64,000 nt of DNA, taken from NCBI RefSeq assembly GCF_003073045.1, contig NC_037593.1:13958735-14022734 (forward strand), read 5' to 3'. The translations under genes were made by a program, and so were the position numbers. This document shows positions 12,514 to 25,965 of the stretch, piece by piece. The notes under the pieces were generated by a model. The model saw only the letters and a list, made by a program, of their open reading frames with translations, ran no database searches and had not been told where the DNA came from. Every line of letters starts with the position of its first letter. The first letter of the stretch is position 1. Source of the stretch: Pomacea canaliculata. Its lineage: Eukaryota > Mollusca > Gastropoda > Architaenioglossa > Ampullariidae.

Positions 12514-12965
12514 CTAAACACAATAATTTTCGATCGCCTCGGAGATCGTCTTCGGCAATGTGGTATGTCGGAGTACATGGCCGAACCACAATTTCTGTTT
12601 TTGACAGCAGCACGGGGACCTACCAGACATGCAGGTGAATAGTGCACGAAGTCTTTCGTCATTTGCTACCTGTAGAAGGTCCGGAGGAGTCTGTTCAAGC
12701 GTTTTATTTCGAAAGCTTGGATCCGTCGCTTTGATGCTGTGAGCAAGATCCAAGTCTGACAGCTGTACCGCATGACTGACACCACGAGAGACATGGAGCC
12801 TCTCGATTGCTTCTGCTGTCCCAATATTTAAACTCGCCATGACTGCTGTGATCCTGAAACTTACATCCTCCACACAGCCACCGTCTTTCGAAAGGTTCGT
12901 GCCCAAGTACATAAAGGACCTCTTCCAATTGTTCCTCGTTGCCTACTGCTAACTTACCCACTCCC
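12514..12965 (-). mobile_element. LINE reverse-transcriptase C-terminal remnant
   Basis: On the minus strand, one open stretch of 132 codons carries YLGTNLSKDGGCVEDVSFRI and later WFGHVLRHTTLPKT. These match the YLGS-ISKDGS and (W/Y)(F/Y)GHV-R tail motifs of non-LTR retrotransposon ORF2 proteins. The section just upstream, reading VGNEEQLEEVLYVLG, continues the match in another frame, so the copy is frame-broken. The middle is heavily degraded. No endonuclease or catalytic YADD region remains. An old dead fragment; clade not determined (RTE- or Jockey-like tails look similar). Confidence 0.6.
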
Positions 12966-13404
12966 CACTCGATCCCTCCCTAGCTTACTGTGCTCGTACC
13001 TGTGACCCACCACCATGAACATAAAATGCAGCTCTGCTCATTAAAACACACAAGGCTTGAAAATATAAACCTACAAATAAAGTTTCAAAAACTTTTATTA
13101 CCATGAATATTTCTTACAGCCTTTGCATCATTGTATCACTTAAGGCTATGGTTAATGACTTAAGCATAAAATATTTGCAAATACATTAATTATTTAAAAT
13201 GCTAAATATGTATTAAGTACATTTTATGATTATGTACCTTTTAAGATATTTGTGTTCTTTAAAAACATTATATTTTTGCTCAAATCTCAACATTTTTGTC
13301 CTTTTCTTTTTGATTTGCATGATCACTTTAATACGAAAACAACATTTGCATTAGGATGTCTATGCATGTTTGGAGAAAGTACTTGACTTAACTTTGATCT
13401 GGTG

Positions 13405-13708
13405 AACAAAGATCCTTTCATAGGACAGGGAAAAAAAATACAGGCAAACTAAGATCAGTTAGTGCCAGGCGTGCATGCATGAACACATTTATCCGTAATA
13501 TAATTAGGCTTTTACTGATGTATCACATTTCAACATGAGCATCCACCCATATCTCTGAACAAAGATCCTTTGATAGGACAGGGAAAAAAAACCAGGCAAA
13601 CTAAGATCAGTTAGTGCCAGGCGTGCATGCATGGACACATTTATCCGTAATATTAGGCTATCACCAATGTATCAAATTTCAACATGAGCATCCACCCATA
13701 TCTCTGAC
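13405..13708. repeat. Two-copy tandem duplication, about 153-bp unit
   Basis: Copy one (13405-13557) and copy two (13558-13708) both run from AACAAAGATCCTTT through the GTGCCAGGCGTGCATGCATG block to CCACCCATATCTCTGA, with a few substitutions and small indels. No coding potential. Confidence 0.9.
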
Positions 13709-14031
13709 ATCTTGAGATATTTACCACCCATGCATTTTGTTTCAAGTGATGTAGCCATGTACATATGCATGAGGAAGATATGGATGAGGAAGTGAGGAGG
13801 AAAAAACATAAAACCACAGTGGTGAAATTGAAGATAAAAAGATCAAAGAGAAGGAAAATCAGTGAAGTCAAAAGTTCAACATCCAGACTATCTGTGAGGT
13901 TCAGTAAGCATAGCCATCAGCTACGTGATGCTAGTTTCATATTATTGCACACATTTAGCTTTACATAAATTTGCTTTTTTCTTAAATATTCATATGCATG
14001 TAAGCATGTGTACAAGTGTATAACTAAAATC

Positions 14032-15615
14032 CTAAAAATGTCCTTTTGCCCATTCCCATACTATGTCTGCCATTTCCTTCCCAGCATCTAACACAAAAGC
14101 ATGACTAAAATCCATCTGGCAAAGGCGAATGTCAGCATCAGGAAATTTCTCTTGCAAAGCAAAGCAGTATTCTTTTGGACACCACTGTCAACTGATCCAA
14201 AATAGAAGCTCATTTTATCAATATGCTGCTTCAACAGATCCACCTGAAGCTGATCCACCACAAAATAGTTCTTGCTTTGCCATATAAGTGGCATGATCAA
14301 CACACACAGGGTTAAAAAGACTCATTGAAGCTGTTATAGAACATTCTGGCGTGTTGAAAAGATCTTAGATGGTACTGAATCAACCTCCGCTGAATTTGGG
14401 GGCTTAAGAAAGACAGCAATTTCACTGCAGTGAGAATTCCCCAGCGAAAGTAGTTCAAGAGAGGTTTAAAGACTCTCCCATTTGGGGATTGCTGCATTTT
14501 TTCTATGGTAGGGAATAGCATAAAACATCGAAGTACTTGGTCCTTGGGAATGTGAGAGAGCAAGTTCAAAATCATGTAGCAGCCAATAGAGTGACCAATC
14601 AGGACTAGTCTTGTGTCTTTAGGAATGATGTTCATTATGAACTTGACTTTGTGCCATATCTGCCCACTTAATGAGTAAGCTGGATCTGGTTCTGTACCTT
14701 TCAAAAGAAATTAGGAAAAGAAAAGTGACAGCTTAATTACAAAGTGAAAGAAAAGAGAACAAATTTTTGTTTCTTTTCCATGCTATTTATTCTTGAAACA
14801 GTTATGTTAATGTAATACTAACTACAAAATATGCACACACGCACACACACACATTTATAAACATGAGGTGGAAAGAGGAAAAGAAACAGCAAGTCACTAT
14901 CTGTCAACTATTCATTCTGCTCATACCTTTAAAAATGTCAGTCCAGCTAAGAGATGATGTCTTTGGACCTGCCACATGTCCTGCTTGTCCCACACACCAC
15001 ACAGGAATGTTTTTCTTGTTTTTTTCCCAGAGTGAGAGCATGAATTGCATATAGTATTCAGGTATGCCAGGATTACCTGAAACATTTGTTTTTAGCACCA
15101 ACAATATATTCAAATAAAGCCTACAGTAGTGGTGTCTAAGGAAATGGATAGATACTCAAATGAAACATGAAAATACATGTACACAAAGATGCATGGAAAC
15201 AGACATTAAGCAGGCTTAAAAATAATAAGCTCCAGTGAAAAGGGCTTTTCTTGGTAGTGGATTGCCTTGGTTTAGACAAAAGGATAATAAGGTCTCAAGG
15301 AAGACAAAACACATGGGATACTGCTCAAAAGTGTGTTCGCTGAGTTGTGTTATCTCTTAGTCTTTAATTTTGTGACATACAAATCAGAAGACATGGAATG
15401 CCCTATACATTATTCCAAAAGAAACATACAGTAGTTACATTTGAATAATGCATGCACATTAATTGTCTTACCAGGAATTATAAGAATAATGATCTTGGGG
15501 TAGTCTCTTTTCCCTCATTCTCACTGGAAAAGTGACCAACTTTCAGAAGATGTGTCTCCACACCATCAATATTGATAAATTCAGACACCAATTCATCCAC
15601 ATTATGGGTCTCCAT
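14032..15615 (-). CDS. LDAH: Lipid droplet-associated hydrolase, LDAH (3 coding exons, frame-broken)
   Basis: Coding exons are 15472-15615, 14927-15076 and 14032-14697, all with GT-AG introns. The product is an alpha/beta hydrolase of lipid droplets related to human LDAH, proposed to act on lipid or cholesteryl esters. Visible motifs are IIPGNPG (oxyanion region) across exons 1-2, the nucleophile elbow GHSIG at 14582-14596, LLSHIPKDQV and FPTIEKMQQSPNGR as in vertebrate LDAH, an acid-residue region GSVD followed by WCPKEY, and a late SHAF carrying the likely catalytic histidine. Four one-base breaks are apparent: one base short near 15504-15515 (beside a G/A run), one extra in the T run at 14314-14318, one extra in the T run at 14262-14265, and one short near 14183-14190. 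Allowing for these, the length is 960 nt (319 residues), close to the family's ~325. Conserved residues are intact, so assembly indels are more likely than a pseudogene. The ATG sits just after a possible 3' splice site, suggesting an upstream non-coding exon. Confidence 0.88.
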
Positions 15616-15639
15616 TCTGTAATGCTGTTAAAAATATAG

Positions 15640-17010
15640 AAGTTTATGCAAAACTATTTTACATTTAGGCCTTGTGTTTATACTTAACGCTTCTCCACAC
15701 ACACCACATGCATACACACATAATCTTATTTGACTGCCACTCTATTTCAATGACAACAATATTTTGCTAAGCATCCTTTTTACCAAGTCAATGTACAAGG
15801 GAAATATCTTTGTGGACTAGAAAGACTATTAATAATTATGGCCACATAAAAAAGTTATTTTCATTTGACATATTGTCTAAAGCCTGAGCTTCTCAGATAG
15901 TCAGTGGTCTCCTCTGAATCTGCTACCAGCGTATGCTGAAAGGAAATTGGTTTGGGTCACATCTTGCACCTAGTTTGGATGTGTTCTACAGTCTGTTTAC
16001 TCAGAGTGAGACTAATAATCAACATGCTATCAGCCATTTTCTAAATGTGTGGCACGAAAGGTGAAGGAGTCTCTAATCTGGAGCACAAATGAATACCTGT
16101 TTTTCAAAACGTTATGCTATGAATGGTATTGTAGGTTGCTTAAAAGCAGCTCTAAAGTTGCTCAACTTTGATAGGGTATGGAAGCAAATGATTAATGGGA
16201 ACTATCTTGATGTTACTTATTTGGTTTCCACAACCTATTTGCATTTATTATACACAAATGTCTTTAGGTTAAACTGAAAACGTATGGCATTATTATAAGA
16301 AAGGATACAGAAGGTACAAGCAAATACAAAGATATCTTTATCAGGTGACAATCAGATCAATGGTATCTCTCTGGGTTGCATACTGGACATAACTTTGCTA
16401 TTTTTTAAATTAATGACCTATACCGTCAGTAGTACTTACAAAATATTTACAGGCAGAACTTAAATATATAACCTGCAGCTAAATCATAACATTCTATAGA
16501 TATCATGAAATTATACCCTGTGGTCACAGACCTGGCAATCTTTTTTATTTTTTACCCGTATAATGTCGTGGCTAGCATACCAGACGACACCTTGCTCGAA
16601 AGCTGTGCTGATACGATAATAGAAACTTCTCTTTGATCTGCTGGAAGTGCAGCGGGCTTCTGTTTTCATTGAGACGTCCACTCACAAAACACGCGATCAG
16701 AGGTGATCAATCGCGTGCACGCCTATGCACACATATTCACAAGCACTTTCTTATAGAGTAACAGTAGTATTCATTTGTCGATCCTATTAAATAGAGGAAG
16801 GCGAGCTTTGGGTACGAGCCATTGTTTACAGGTTAGGGCGGTGTGGGGCGTGGAGTTGATTTTCCCAATCATATCTGTCCTTTGATCTCTTGTCATTTTT
16901 TTGTTTGGAGTTATCTTTCTTGTTCTTAGCAGCAAGAGTGGCAACCCCTTGTATGACCAAGTTGTCTTACATTCTTAAAGTTAATTCATCAATTGACTGG
17001 TAGCGGCTAA
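15640..17010. other. LDAH 5' flank, no further gene
   Basis: No coding exon is seen. The stretch probably contains the LDAH first non-coding exon and promoter, perhaps around 16550-16720 where composition is less AT-rich, but nothing decides the start site. Confidence 0.35.
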
Positions 17011-18111
17011 CGAGGAGTTAAGCTAGGTTAGTCGGTACTGTCATTATGGTGAGCAAATAGACATAATGGCTGCGTACATATAATAGAATGGTCATGCACA
17101 CTAGAAACTCAGATGGAAAAAGTATTCACGAAACTTTGTTCCACTACTAAACGCAAATGTTACTTTTCTCAAAGAGTTGCTGCAAATTGAAACTCATTGA
17201 CGACTAACTTTAAAAATGCACCAAATTTGAATAGCTTCAAGAACTTGAACTTAATAAATAACAGTCCAAAATTTGTATAACTAGTTTACAGTTTTCTCTA
17301 GCTGTGTGTGTTGGTGTTAATGGTTATAAGGAGCATTGATGCCTTGAAGGATGTGTGTGTTGTAATGTAAATACCTGCAGGGGTGGGAAAGGTTATCCGA
17401 ACCCTGACCTATAGCATGGAAAATTAGGAGTACTCTAGCAATCAGTAAGCAAAAACAATCTATGAAGTATGAAGTATCGAATGAAAATGATTGTTGGCAG
17501 ATGTATGCTGCTTATTTAACTCATGTTAAAATGTAATTAAATATCAAAACTTAACAATTCTATCAATAATATCAACAATTATTTAAAATCTTTTCAGTGC
17601 ACACAGATCTGCACACGAATAAGGTCCATAAGCTAATAACATTTTTCACATGCACATAACCACTTTTAAGCATACTAATCTAAAATGGCAGTAAATATTT
17701 GTATGCACACTCACACAAACAACCATGCATATACACGAGAACAAATAAGTGTATGTGAAAACAGAATCAATTTAATGTATTTTTTTCAAAAAACAAGAAT
17801 AAATTTACATTTCATGTTGTAGCCAGCAAAATAGCTGAAGTGTTCAGGGACTGCAAATTGTATACAACAGTATTAAATGTCTTGAATTACTTCATAATTT
17901 TATTTACATTCAAAATATTGATGGAATTTTAATCAAACCATGTGAGACTGTTTCAAGTATACAGTTGATGAGTGCTCAGATTCATTATTCTGTATAATTT
18001 AGAATTGCCAAACATAAAGATATTTAAATATATATACTGCCACAAACTGATTTAAAAAAATTGAATTAAGGGTTAGTGCTACTTTCAGAAAAAAACAAAT
18101 AAGAAACATGT

Positions 18112-18126
18112 GTGTGTGTGTGTGTG
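18112..18126. repeat. (TG)n microsatellite
   Basis: Seven TG units; shortened in the matching part of unit B near 27257-27267. Confidence 0.8.
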
Positions 18127-18390
18127 CATGCACCAGCATGTTTGTGTGAGATTCCTTTATGCATATTCCTGCTTTTTAAAAAAAATAATTAGGTCTTTAA
18201 TAAATAACAGAATCACAGAAATTTTACAATATGATGGGTGCTCCCTGACAAAGCAAATGACAAACACCTGAAAGTTTCGTCATGACACAGCCAACAAAAT
18301 CTTTTAATCACCAGCTACTGTTGTGATGCCTAGAGGCTTCGTATCTATTAACAAGCTGTTTGATTTGTTCAACAGAATAAAGAATATACT

Positions 18391-21300
18391 TCAAAAGGAA
18401 GACAGATCATCCAAGGCATTCGTAAAACTGATGAGACCAGACAAAGTTTCAATGTGTAGTTTCTTCTCTAATGTGTTGTAGAAGAACTCAGGTGCCTGCA
18501 AAAGAAATATAGGACATATTGCCAGGTAAATCTAAAGAATATTAATATCCATGTGTACACATGAAGTTATAGATTTAGTATTGAGTTTACATTTAATTGG
18601 TACTTTTTTTCTGCATGCACAATGATCAGAAATGAAGCCACCATTACATTAATCCCCACATCCATAGCTATTCGTAATATAGTTCGAAAGAGACTAAAAG
18701 CGAGAGGAGGAAGATGGGATTAATTAGAGAATAAAGAAGGATGAGTATTGGAGATTTGGAGCAAGATAGATATAAACTAATGATTAAATGAATGAAAATC
18801 TTAGTGGCAAGCCAGCAGATAATTTATCAATTTGGAAGACGAAGTTGTTTTATTCCATTAAAATACTTTAATATACAATGGATAACTACATATTTAAGAT
18901 TAAGTTTAGTACTTGACGTAAATCTTAATTCTCATCAAAAGAATGGTTTCAAGTTTTGTTGATGAGCCATGATGATTCTATAAATATTATGTCAAAAATT
19001 AATGTATAACAAGATAAATAGCAAGATTGTCATATTAATATGACAATGAGCTGTAAAAACTGAGCTAACCTCTTGTCGAAGACTGTGTAGGAAAACAATT
19101 TCTTTTCCTGTTAAAACCTCCAGTTCTGTTCTGTAAGTGAAGCAAAATGTTTTAATGCTCATTATAAGACTAATATGGTTATATTGCTTTGTTTTTTTTA
19201 TATAAAAACTCACAACTATGTGTAAACACTTAATAAAACAAGGTAGGAAATTATTTATTAAAAAAATGTGGAGGTGGATCATGTTCAATTTAGACACCAG
19301 AATATTAGTGGTCATTACAAATAAATCTGTTGAGTATAGTACTCGATCAAGATCATAACTCAGCAGTGCACCTTTACTCTAATAATCTATTTTTTTGTAA
19401 TACCCGAGCCATCAATTAAAATGCTAGTCACAGATTAAGGAATTCTTGCATATACTTTAACATTTACCCATTCAAATCATGTCGTTTTAGCCAAGCTTGC
19501 ACATCATTTCTATTCCAGGAATTGATTTTATTGATTATACTTGAATACAGGTTCTTTGCTGGCTTTGACAGTGACCTGTGTAGCAACAGTGGAGATGAAC
19601 TTTCCTTCTAGAAGAAATAAAAGATATGCAAATCTGTAAGTAAAGTTCTATATGTATAAGAATTGGAGGAGTTTTTTTTTTAAATGAAAGAGGAAATGTA
19701 GGAATGAAGAAGATGAGAAGAGTTACAAAATGAAGCAATAAAGAGGGTAACTGATTGTATACTTTTATACTAATTTGTAATGTCTCATAAAAAATGTTTC
19801 AACATTTTCACACCCTTTGTGTCTTATAAAAGGAGTTTTCATTTTGAAATACACTTTTTTTGACAATTAAACTGCATTCAGTACTGATGTCTGCATGAGC
19901 CACTGGATTTATTCCATTTAGGAGGATGCCATGAATTATACAATAAATGTGTTGAGTTCCTCTGGTCAAAATGAAACTGACCCATTCATTTAAAACGTTG
20001 TTTACACATCATGTAACTATGAAATGACTCCACTAGCTGACAGACAATAAACCATTTACATTATGTTAACTGTTCAAATGTCAAGTCAATGATTTAACCA
20101 CATTCTACTACAACCACGTACTCACCAAATCAGCAGACATTTCAGGTGATACTTGCTTAAACGATTCAGGCTTTTCTGTAACATTTCCTACATGCTTGTG
20201 AACAGCTTTAATAAGTTGTTCTAAGCGAGATTCAAATGAATATTTTCCACTGAAGTCATAAAACAGTTTGGTGCCCAAGATCATGCCAAGCCAGCCATCT
20301 GGGTTATAGCATCTTTCCATTATGAGGGGAATGATAGGCCTATGTTTTTGGAATGCATATTCTGCTTCTGAAATGGGACAAAAACAGGATATTTTGTAAA
20401 GATCTTTAGTAGAATTCTGACATTAATTTGGCTGCTAAAATGTAAAAATCAAAAGTGGGTGATACTGTAGAAATATAGAGGGGTGATCATGATTAGATTA
20501 TGCAGATAAACTTGAAAACACTGTGAGTTCTGTCCTGAAAAATATCCTGAGTTATATAAAATTATGTCTGAGAAAGAGTGAATGAAAATCAGGATAGAGA
20601 ACTGGACCCACCAGCTCGACAGTTGGGACTATCTTTATATTTCTGTGACATGCAGCAGACAATGACAAATGCCTTCTCCACTGCCTCTGCCATAGCCTGA
20701 AGAGTGGATCCACCCATGTCATCAATATCCATCCAGACTTTAATCCCCTGATAAGATAAACAGATTTTTACAGAATGGAGGTCTTGTTGGTTACTTAGAT
20801 GGTGAATTTACACTATGGGGTTAAGTACAGATAACAAACCAAAGGAAAAGCAGAAAAAAAACCATCATACAGGATCTGAACCCAAGACTTTTCAATCCTT
20901 ACAATACTAGTGACAAGCAGTAATTTTAACGCTGCACTACACAAGCACTCCTAAACAATTAAAATGACAAGAGGTGCCATTCTTTAGCTCATTCAATATG
21001 GATAAATCCACGCAAGTAAGCTGTAGCTATTAATATCATGTATGTCCAGGTGGAAAGCGTATGGAAGAGTTAAAAGTTTGTTTTTTACTCCTTGTGTGTA
21101 TTTTTTTTCTCTCTTTTTCACTATGCATCCATACACTCTCTGTTTTTGTCTCTCTTAAACCATTCGGATGATTCAATATTCAATAATGAATCTGGTCACC
21201 ATGGCAAACCACACTCACATGTGATCGAAGATTGATCGCGAATTTTTTTAACAGTTTCTTGGTCTGCCCACTGGTATGAAATCATCACATGACTTTGAGG

Positions 21301-24300
21301 ATCAAGTGTGTTGCCGACAGGTGCCACATCTAAGCGTGCCAAATCACTGTCAGTTCTTGAGGCTTTCTGAGTGAACTTCTTGCCTGGTCAGTAAATATTT
21401 AGACACCACAACATTCAAAAAACATCATGTTTTCAAAGGAAAAAGTCACATACTGTGGTAACGTTAGTAATCGTAATGTGAGTGATGCTCTTCTGAAGAA
21501 CTGGTGCAATGCACTGGTGATCTCAAGTTTGATCTCATATACGTCAGAGAAGATTTAATGAAGTAAATATTTATCGGATTTAATATCATTACTTGCATAG
21601 ATTTTTGCTTTTTCAAGTGTCACAACAAACGTTGAATCCAATATTAACCAGCATAAATAACAAAGTGTGTTACACACATATTTTGTACTACATATCTTGT
21701 CATTTATGTAATATTATAACAGAACTATTATGTAAAACATTTTACTCTTGCTATACCAAATCGTATTTTTCACCTGTTCTTGTTTGTCTCTATACTTGTC
21801 TGTCTCTTATCCATTCTTCTTATCCTCTGTCTCTCTCTCTAACACACACACACTAATGCATACACACAGAAATACGATTACACTTCCACCACATACTTAG
21901 TATATACATGCAAACATATACATGTAAACAAATATTAACTCGTCCCATAAATAATATAAATACTATTTATTTACATAGTGCTTTACCCCACCATCAAAGG
22001 CATGCTGAAAACACTGTACAAAAAGAAAATACAGCTGGTCTTAAAAGTAAAGAATTGATTGTGCATACACACACATGTGTAAAAATAGATGTAAACATAC
22101 AAATGTAGAGTTACTGTATATATGATTGCATGAAATATCTCAGATTGTCTCACCAATGCAAGCATGTTTTTCATCTTTTACCAGCTCATGACGAACTTGC
22201 CACAGAATTCCTCGACAAGCTTTCTGACAGGTCTTGGAATTAGTGCCCTCCTTATAAAGGGTGACTACTTCATCAACAAGGTCCTTTTCTTTCATTATCT
22301 CAGAGATGTTCTCCTTGTCAAAACTTAGGACCCATATTGCCTCATAGCTGACTTGAAAATAAGAGACACAACTGAATTAGATAGTAAAGATAATCATCAA
22401 AAGCACTAAATATAAATTATTTTTCTAGTATTTTTCTCCTATCTTTTAGCTTTCTTACTTTAATTCATTCACTCCTTCATTCTTAATGTCATTTAATTTA
22501 CTCCTTTGTTCCTGTATACATTTATACACTTATCAAATACTTCTTTAATGCTTGATGCTTTTAAAATATAATAATGGGATATGAAAAATATTACTTCCTA
22601 AAGTAAACTTGTACATTTCAGCAATAATTTGCTTTTTAAAATTGATCTGTTGGATATGGTTTTATTCACTGAAATTTCCCTGCTAAACATCCCAGGCCCA
22701 CATCTTAATTTTGAGTGCATGTCTTTTGTATCTGCTTCATATTTCTTCAAAGTATTGAGGGCTCTCATCCCCTTCATCTGTGTCTTAAAAAAGCTCCAAT
22801 TTGCTGACAATGCATGTAATTTCAAATCATACACTTACTTTCTTGTTCATTTTGATAAACTGATTTGAGGCCTTGAGTCAGCAAAGGAAGTGCACCCTCT
22901 TTCACTAGAAGCCTCTTATTGGCATCATTTCTTGCCAGCTGTCTTATAGCTGAGAGAAACAACAATTACTTCTTGTAGAAACAAAGTATTGTTGGAATTA
23001 TTTACATTTCCAGGGGAGAGAAATACAGCCTCATCCCCACCAATCTCAACTAAAAGGAACATAATGAAGATAATAAATGTTTTTGAAAATATTTCTACTC
23101 CAGCCCTCAAACACTCTCCAAAAATACAATTGTACTCATGAACCTGCATCCATGCACACCCACATTTTGTAACACTGTGCATAAAACTCTTATAATCTTT
23201 TATCACAGCTAATGATGTAGGATTAAAAATATTTCAAAATGATGAAGCTTAAATTACTTTTAACAATCTCAGACACGCTCCATCCATCATGCCTTCGAAT
23301 ATTGCTGACCAAAGCATTTTTCAGCCTCTCAAGAAGGAACTGCACAAGATCTGGTGAAGTGGCAAGTTGATCTGCCTCAGCCTCTGTGGCAATGTCCGCA
23401 ATAGCAGAAACAGCAGAAAGCCTAGGCACACACACAGAAAACCCTGGTTATTCCCATAAATATGAACCATACATAAAAGGACTGCAGGCAGTCTGCTGAC
23501 TGCCGAGACAAAACTGTACCTACTCACACAAGTATAGTGGGCTGTCTACAGAGTGCTTAATATGGTACAGAAGTTTTAGTCTTTCTGAGCTCATATTAAT
23601 TTTTATGCACCAATATTAAACATATGTTAGATATGTACTGCAACATTACTTTAATTTTTAAACACTTTAAGCGGAAAACTGTTTTCACTTGAATCTGTCT
23701 GAAGTGGAGTTGAGATACGGCAGGAGTACTTTTGAAGCATGCAACTTTTGCAATTTGGACACATTTTCTGGATACATGGCCATGTTGTGGATTGATCCCA
23801 GTGACCACGGAAGAAGACTCTGAATTTCTACTTTCTGTACAGAATAAAAGGGATATTTGTCACAAATACACTTTAATGTTAAGACTTATCGTTCTCTTTT
23901 TTTGTAGGACACTCCCCTCCACCAAATTGAAAAAAGGTAAAACTGGCAAACTTGATAAAAATGTTAAATGATTATAAGTTAAATACAGCATATTTACTTT
24001 TTCATTAAACAGGAACCCTGACAACTGTTTTCCAATGTTTGTTATTCATCAACATGTTATATACTTACTATCAAAGTACCCTCCACATGAGGCTGGTACC
24101 ATTCCTTTAGCTTCTGTAACAAAACTGACACAAACTGTTCCTGATCTCGAGCCACAAAAGAAACCTCTGGACAACAATCCATGAAGTTGAACACCGTCAA
24201 AAAGGCATTCTTCAATGGATTCCACCACTCAGGAATAATGGTACTATCTTCAGCAGCATATCTTCTCCACTGAAGCCCCTCTGCAACTACATCGCAGAGC

Positions 24301-25251
24301 ACCTGCACTGACCCCGAGTCTGCTAGGAGCTGACCAGCTGTGCGTCTACTAGCTGTTGTGACACTGACATTAGGATTCTTAAGCTGAAAATACGACTGCT
24401 TTATGCTTAAAAGTTGTTTTCGAAATTCTTCAGCGTAATGTCCTTCATCATCAAATTTTATGATGGAAGATGTTTTATTGTAATTTTCAAGAAAACTTAG
24501 ATCCATATGAGCTTCTTGATCATGGCCTGTGGTATATTTCTGCTCTTTCACGTCTTTAGTTTCATCATTTTCTGCTTGTTTGTTCATGATAATAGATGCT
24601 GGTTTATTCCTTAAGTCTGCAACAAAATTAAAAAAGTAAAACAGTAACAATCAGCCTAGCATTAAGGAGATCGAGGGATTCAAAGAAAAAAAAAATTTAG
24701 ACAAAAACATTTTCTAAAATGACAAATTCTTTTTAATGAATAAAGTTATTTTCTAAATTAGCAGCATAAATCATAACCACTAGAACAAACAATATAAGCT
24801 TTTTGTAAGTGTAACTATTCAGCACTGCTTGTATTGTAGCTCTTTATTTTATTTTAATGGAATTTGTTTCTTTATATTTTATTCTTTCTTTTCTCCATAT
24901 TTGTACTGAAAATGTTAAGTATTGCTTAAAATGTAGCTCTTTATTGTATGTTAATGGCATTTGTTTTTGAAAATTTTATTCTTTCTTCTCTCCAGATATG
25001 TAAAAGGAAATTAGACAAAATGATTTGAAATTTTACATTACAGGTAATGAAGAAAAAAAGCCAGCAAAAGCAAAAAATACAGATGTAGACCATTACCAGT
25101 TTTCAGATATTGCAGATATCATGTCAGTACCGAACTGTCCAACTGTGTTAGCTACATATTTTTCTGGTCTGACAGCAGCAGAAATAGCTGGAGCTACTGA
25201 AGTCACACTCACAGAAGTTGCAGCAGTCTCACTGCTTTGGGATCCCTTTTC
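18391..25251 (-). CDS. ARM-TIR-SAM protein, copy A: 5'-truncated paralogue, probably non-functional
   Basis: Exons equivalent to 2 (partial) through 13 of copy B: 25097-25251, 24069-24616, 23689-23834, 23258-23421, 22839-22949, 22154-22351, 21219-21383, 20612-20747, 20126-20367, 19468-19604, 19070-19130, 18391-18495. All exon lengths and splice sites match copy B. The TIR core is kept: HVMISYQWADQ, VWMDIDDMGGSTLQAMAEAVE, SPNCRAEAEYA and GWLGMILGTKLFYDF. Exon 1, most of exon 2 and the promoter are absent: homology stops at 25251, where repeat R3 begins. There is one surplus base at the end of exon 2 (an A run just before the donor) and one in exon 8 near 21230. A transcript could only start in R3 or internally (for example the Met of MNKQAEND in exon 3). 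Best reading: a duplicated copy without its 5' end. Possible expression remains open because the downstream exons look selected or young. Confidence 0.75.
20825..20950 (-). mobile_element. Ancient SINE fragment inside unit A
   Basis: The segment CTGAACCCAAGACTTTTCAA, then -TAGTGACAAGCAGTAATTTTAAC-, parallels the CTGAACCCAGGACAGCCAAC and GGTGACAAGCGCTAACCG parts of the SINE at 57837-58012. The same fragment sits at the matching place in unit B, so it is older than the duplication. It lies in the intron between the two TIR exons. Confidence 0.5.
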
Positions 25252-25965
25252 CAAGTCGACGATTCTGTCTGGCTTCCGTCTATACATTGACCTCAACATT
25301 GACAATGCACTCCTCCTCACTATGATAGTGCTTCATCGTTCTATTCTTACCTCCTTCCTTTCTTCCTTCCTCCCCTCTTCCTGCTTGCCCGGTTGCCCCT
25401 TACTAATTTTATTTCCGAGCGTCCGCCTCTCTATCCTAGGAAGTGTCTGTAACAACTAAACACTTGTTCTGACCGCCATTTCATAATGGTTACAAGTCAC
25501 AATTAAGCCATCAAAATGGCACAACGGCGCACGCATGCACTGTACACACTCACTCACAAACATGGACATGGAGGTTCTAGGGTGCCAAGCTGTGTACACA
25601 CTTACTAACAAGTCCCTGTTCTAAAGTCTGAAGCAGGTCATGTGGTTGGCACTAAAACTCTAAAAGACGTCGAACACGTTTTATTTTTCAACAGATTTGT
25701 CGTAGAAAAAAGTACGTTAATTGAAAACTATTCTTGGTCTTTACAGATTTGACATATATGTCCCCCGTGTCAGCACCCGCTGGATCACATGACTACATCA
25801 GCAGGTCATCAAGCATGAGGTCGGTGTTCATGCATCCTGTAACCAAGAGGCGTGTGTCTGTGCGTTCCATGCAGATGCTCACCTGCCACAACCTGTTCAC
25901 ATCCGGTGAAGAGATAGGAGGACAACGATCAGAGTGCAGCCTAAAGTGGACATGACCGTTATTGG
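25252..25965 (+). repeat. Dispersed repeat R, copy R3, at the duplication junction
   Basis: Starts inside what was coding exon 2 of copy A and ends about 8 bp before unit B begins. It matches R2 (5587-6282) in order and orientation: AAGTCGACGATTCTGTCTGG at the left, TAAACACTTGTTCTGACCGC in the middle and GTGGACATGACCGTTATTGG at the right. It therefore fills the junction between the two duplicated units exactly. Confidence 0.85.

Larger units (their letters stand above)
17011..25251. repeat. Segmental duplication, unit A (8.24 kb)
   Basis: Homology with unit B starts at GGAGTTAAGCT (about 17011 here, 25973 there) and runs colinearly through introns and exons to CCTTTTCC inside coding exon 2 (25251 here, about 35461 there). 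By eye, aligned stretches differ by only a few percent plus small indels. Unit A lacks three segments found in unit B: the MITEs at 26307-26465 and 27884-28081, and the 1.08-kb segment that holds the second of these. Both units are in the same orientation (head to tail). Confidence 0.93.

Noticed and set aside
13405-13708. Possible CRISPR-like or satellite array
   Set aside because: Only two adjacent copies of a 153-bp unit and no spacer structure; a simple tandem duplication in an animal genome.
24069-24616. Exon 3 of copy A as an independent single-exon gene starting at MNKQAEND
   Set aside because: It is flanked by functional-looking splice sites at the same positions as copy B, so it is an internal exon of a larger gene.
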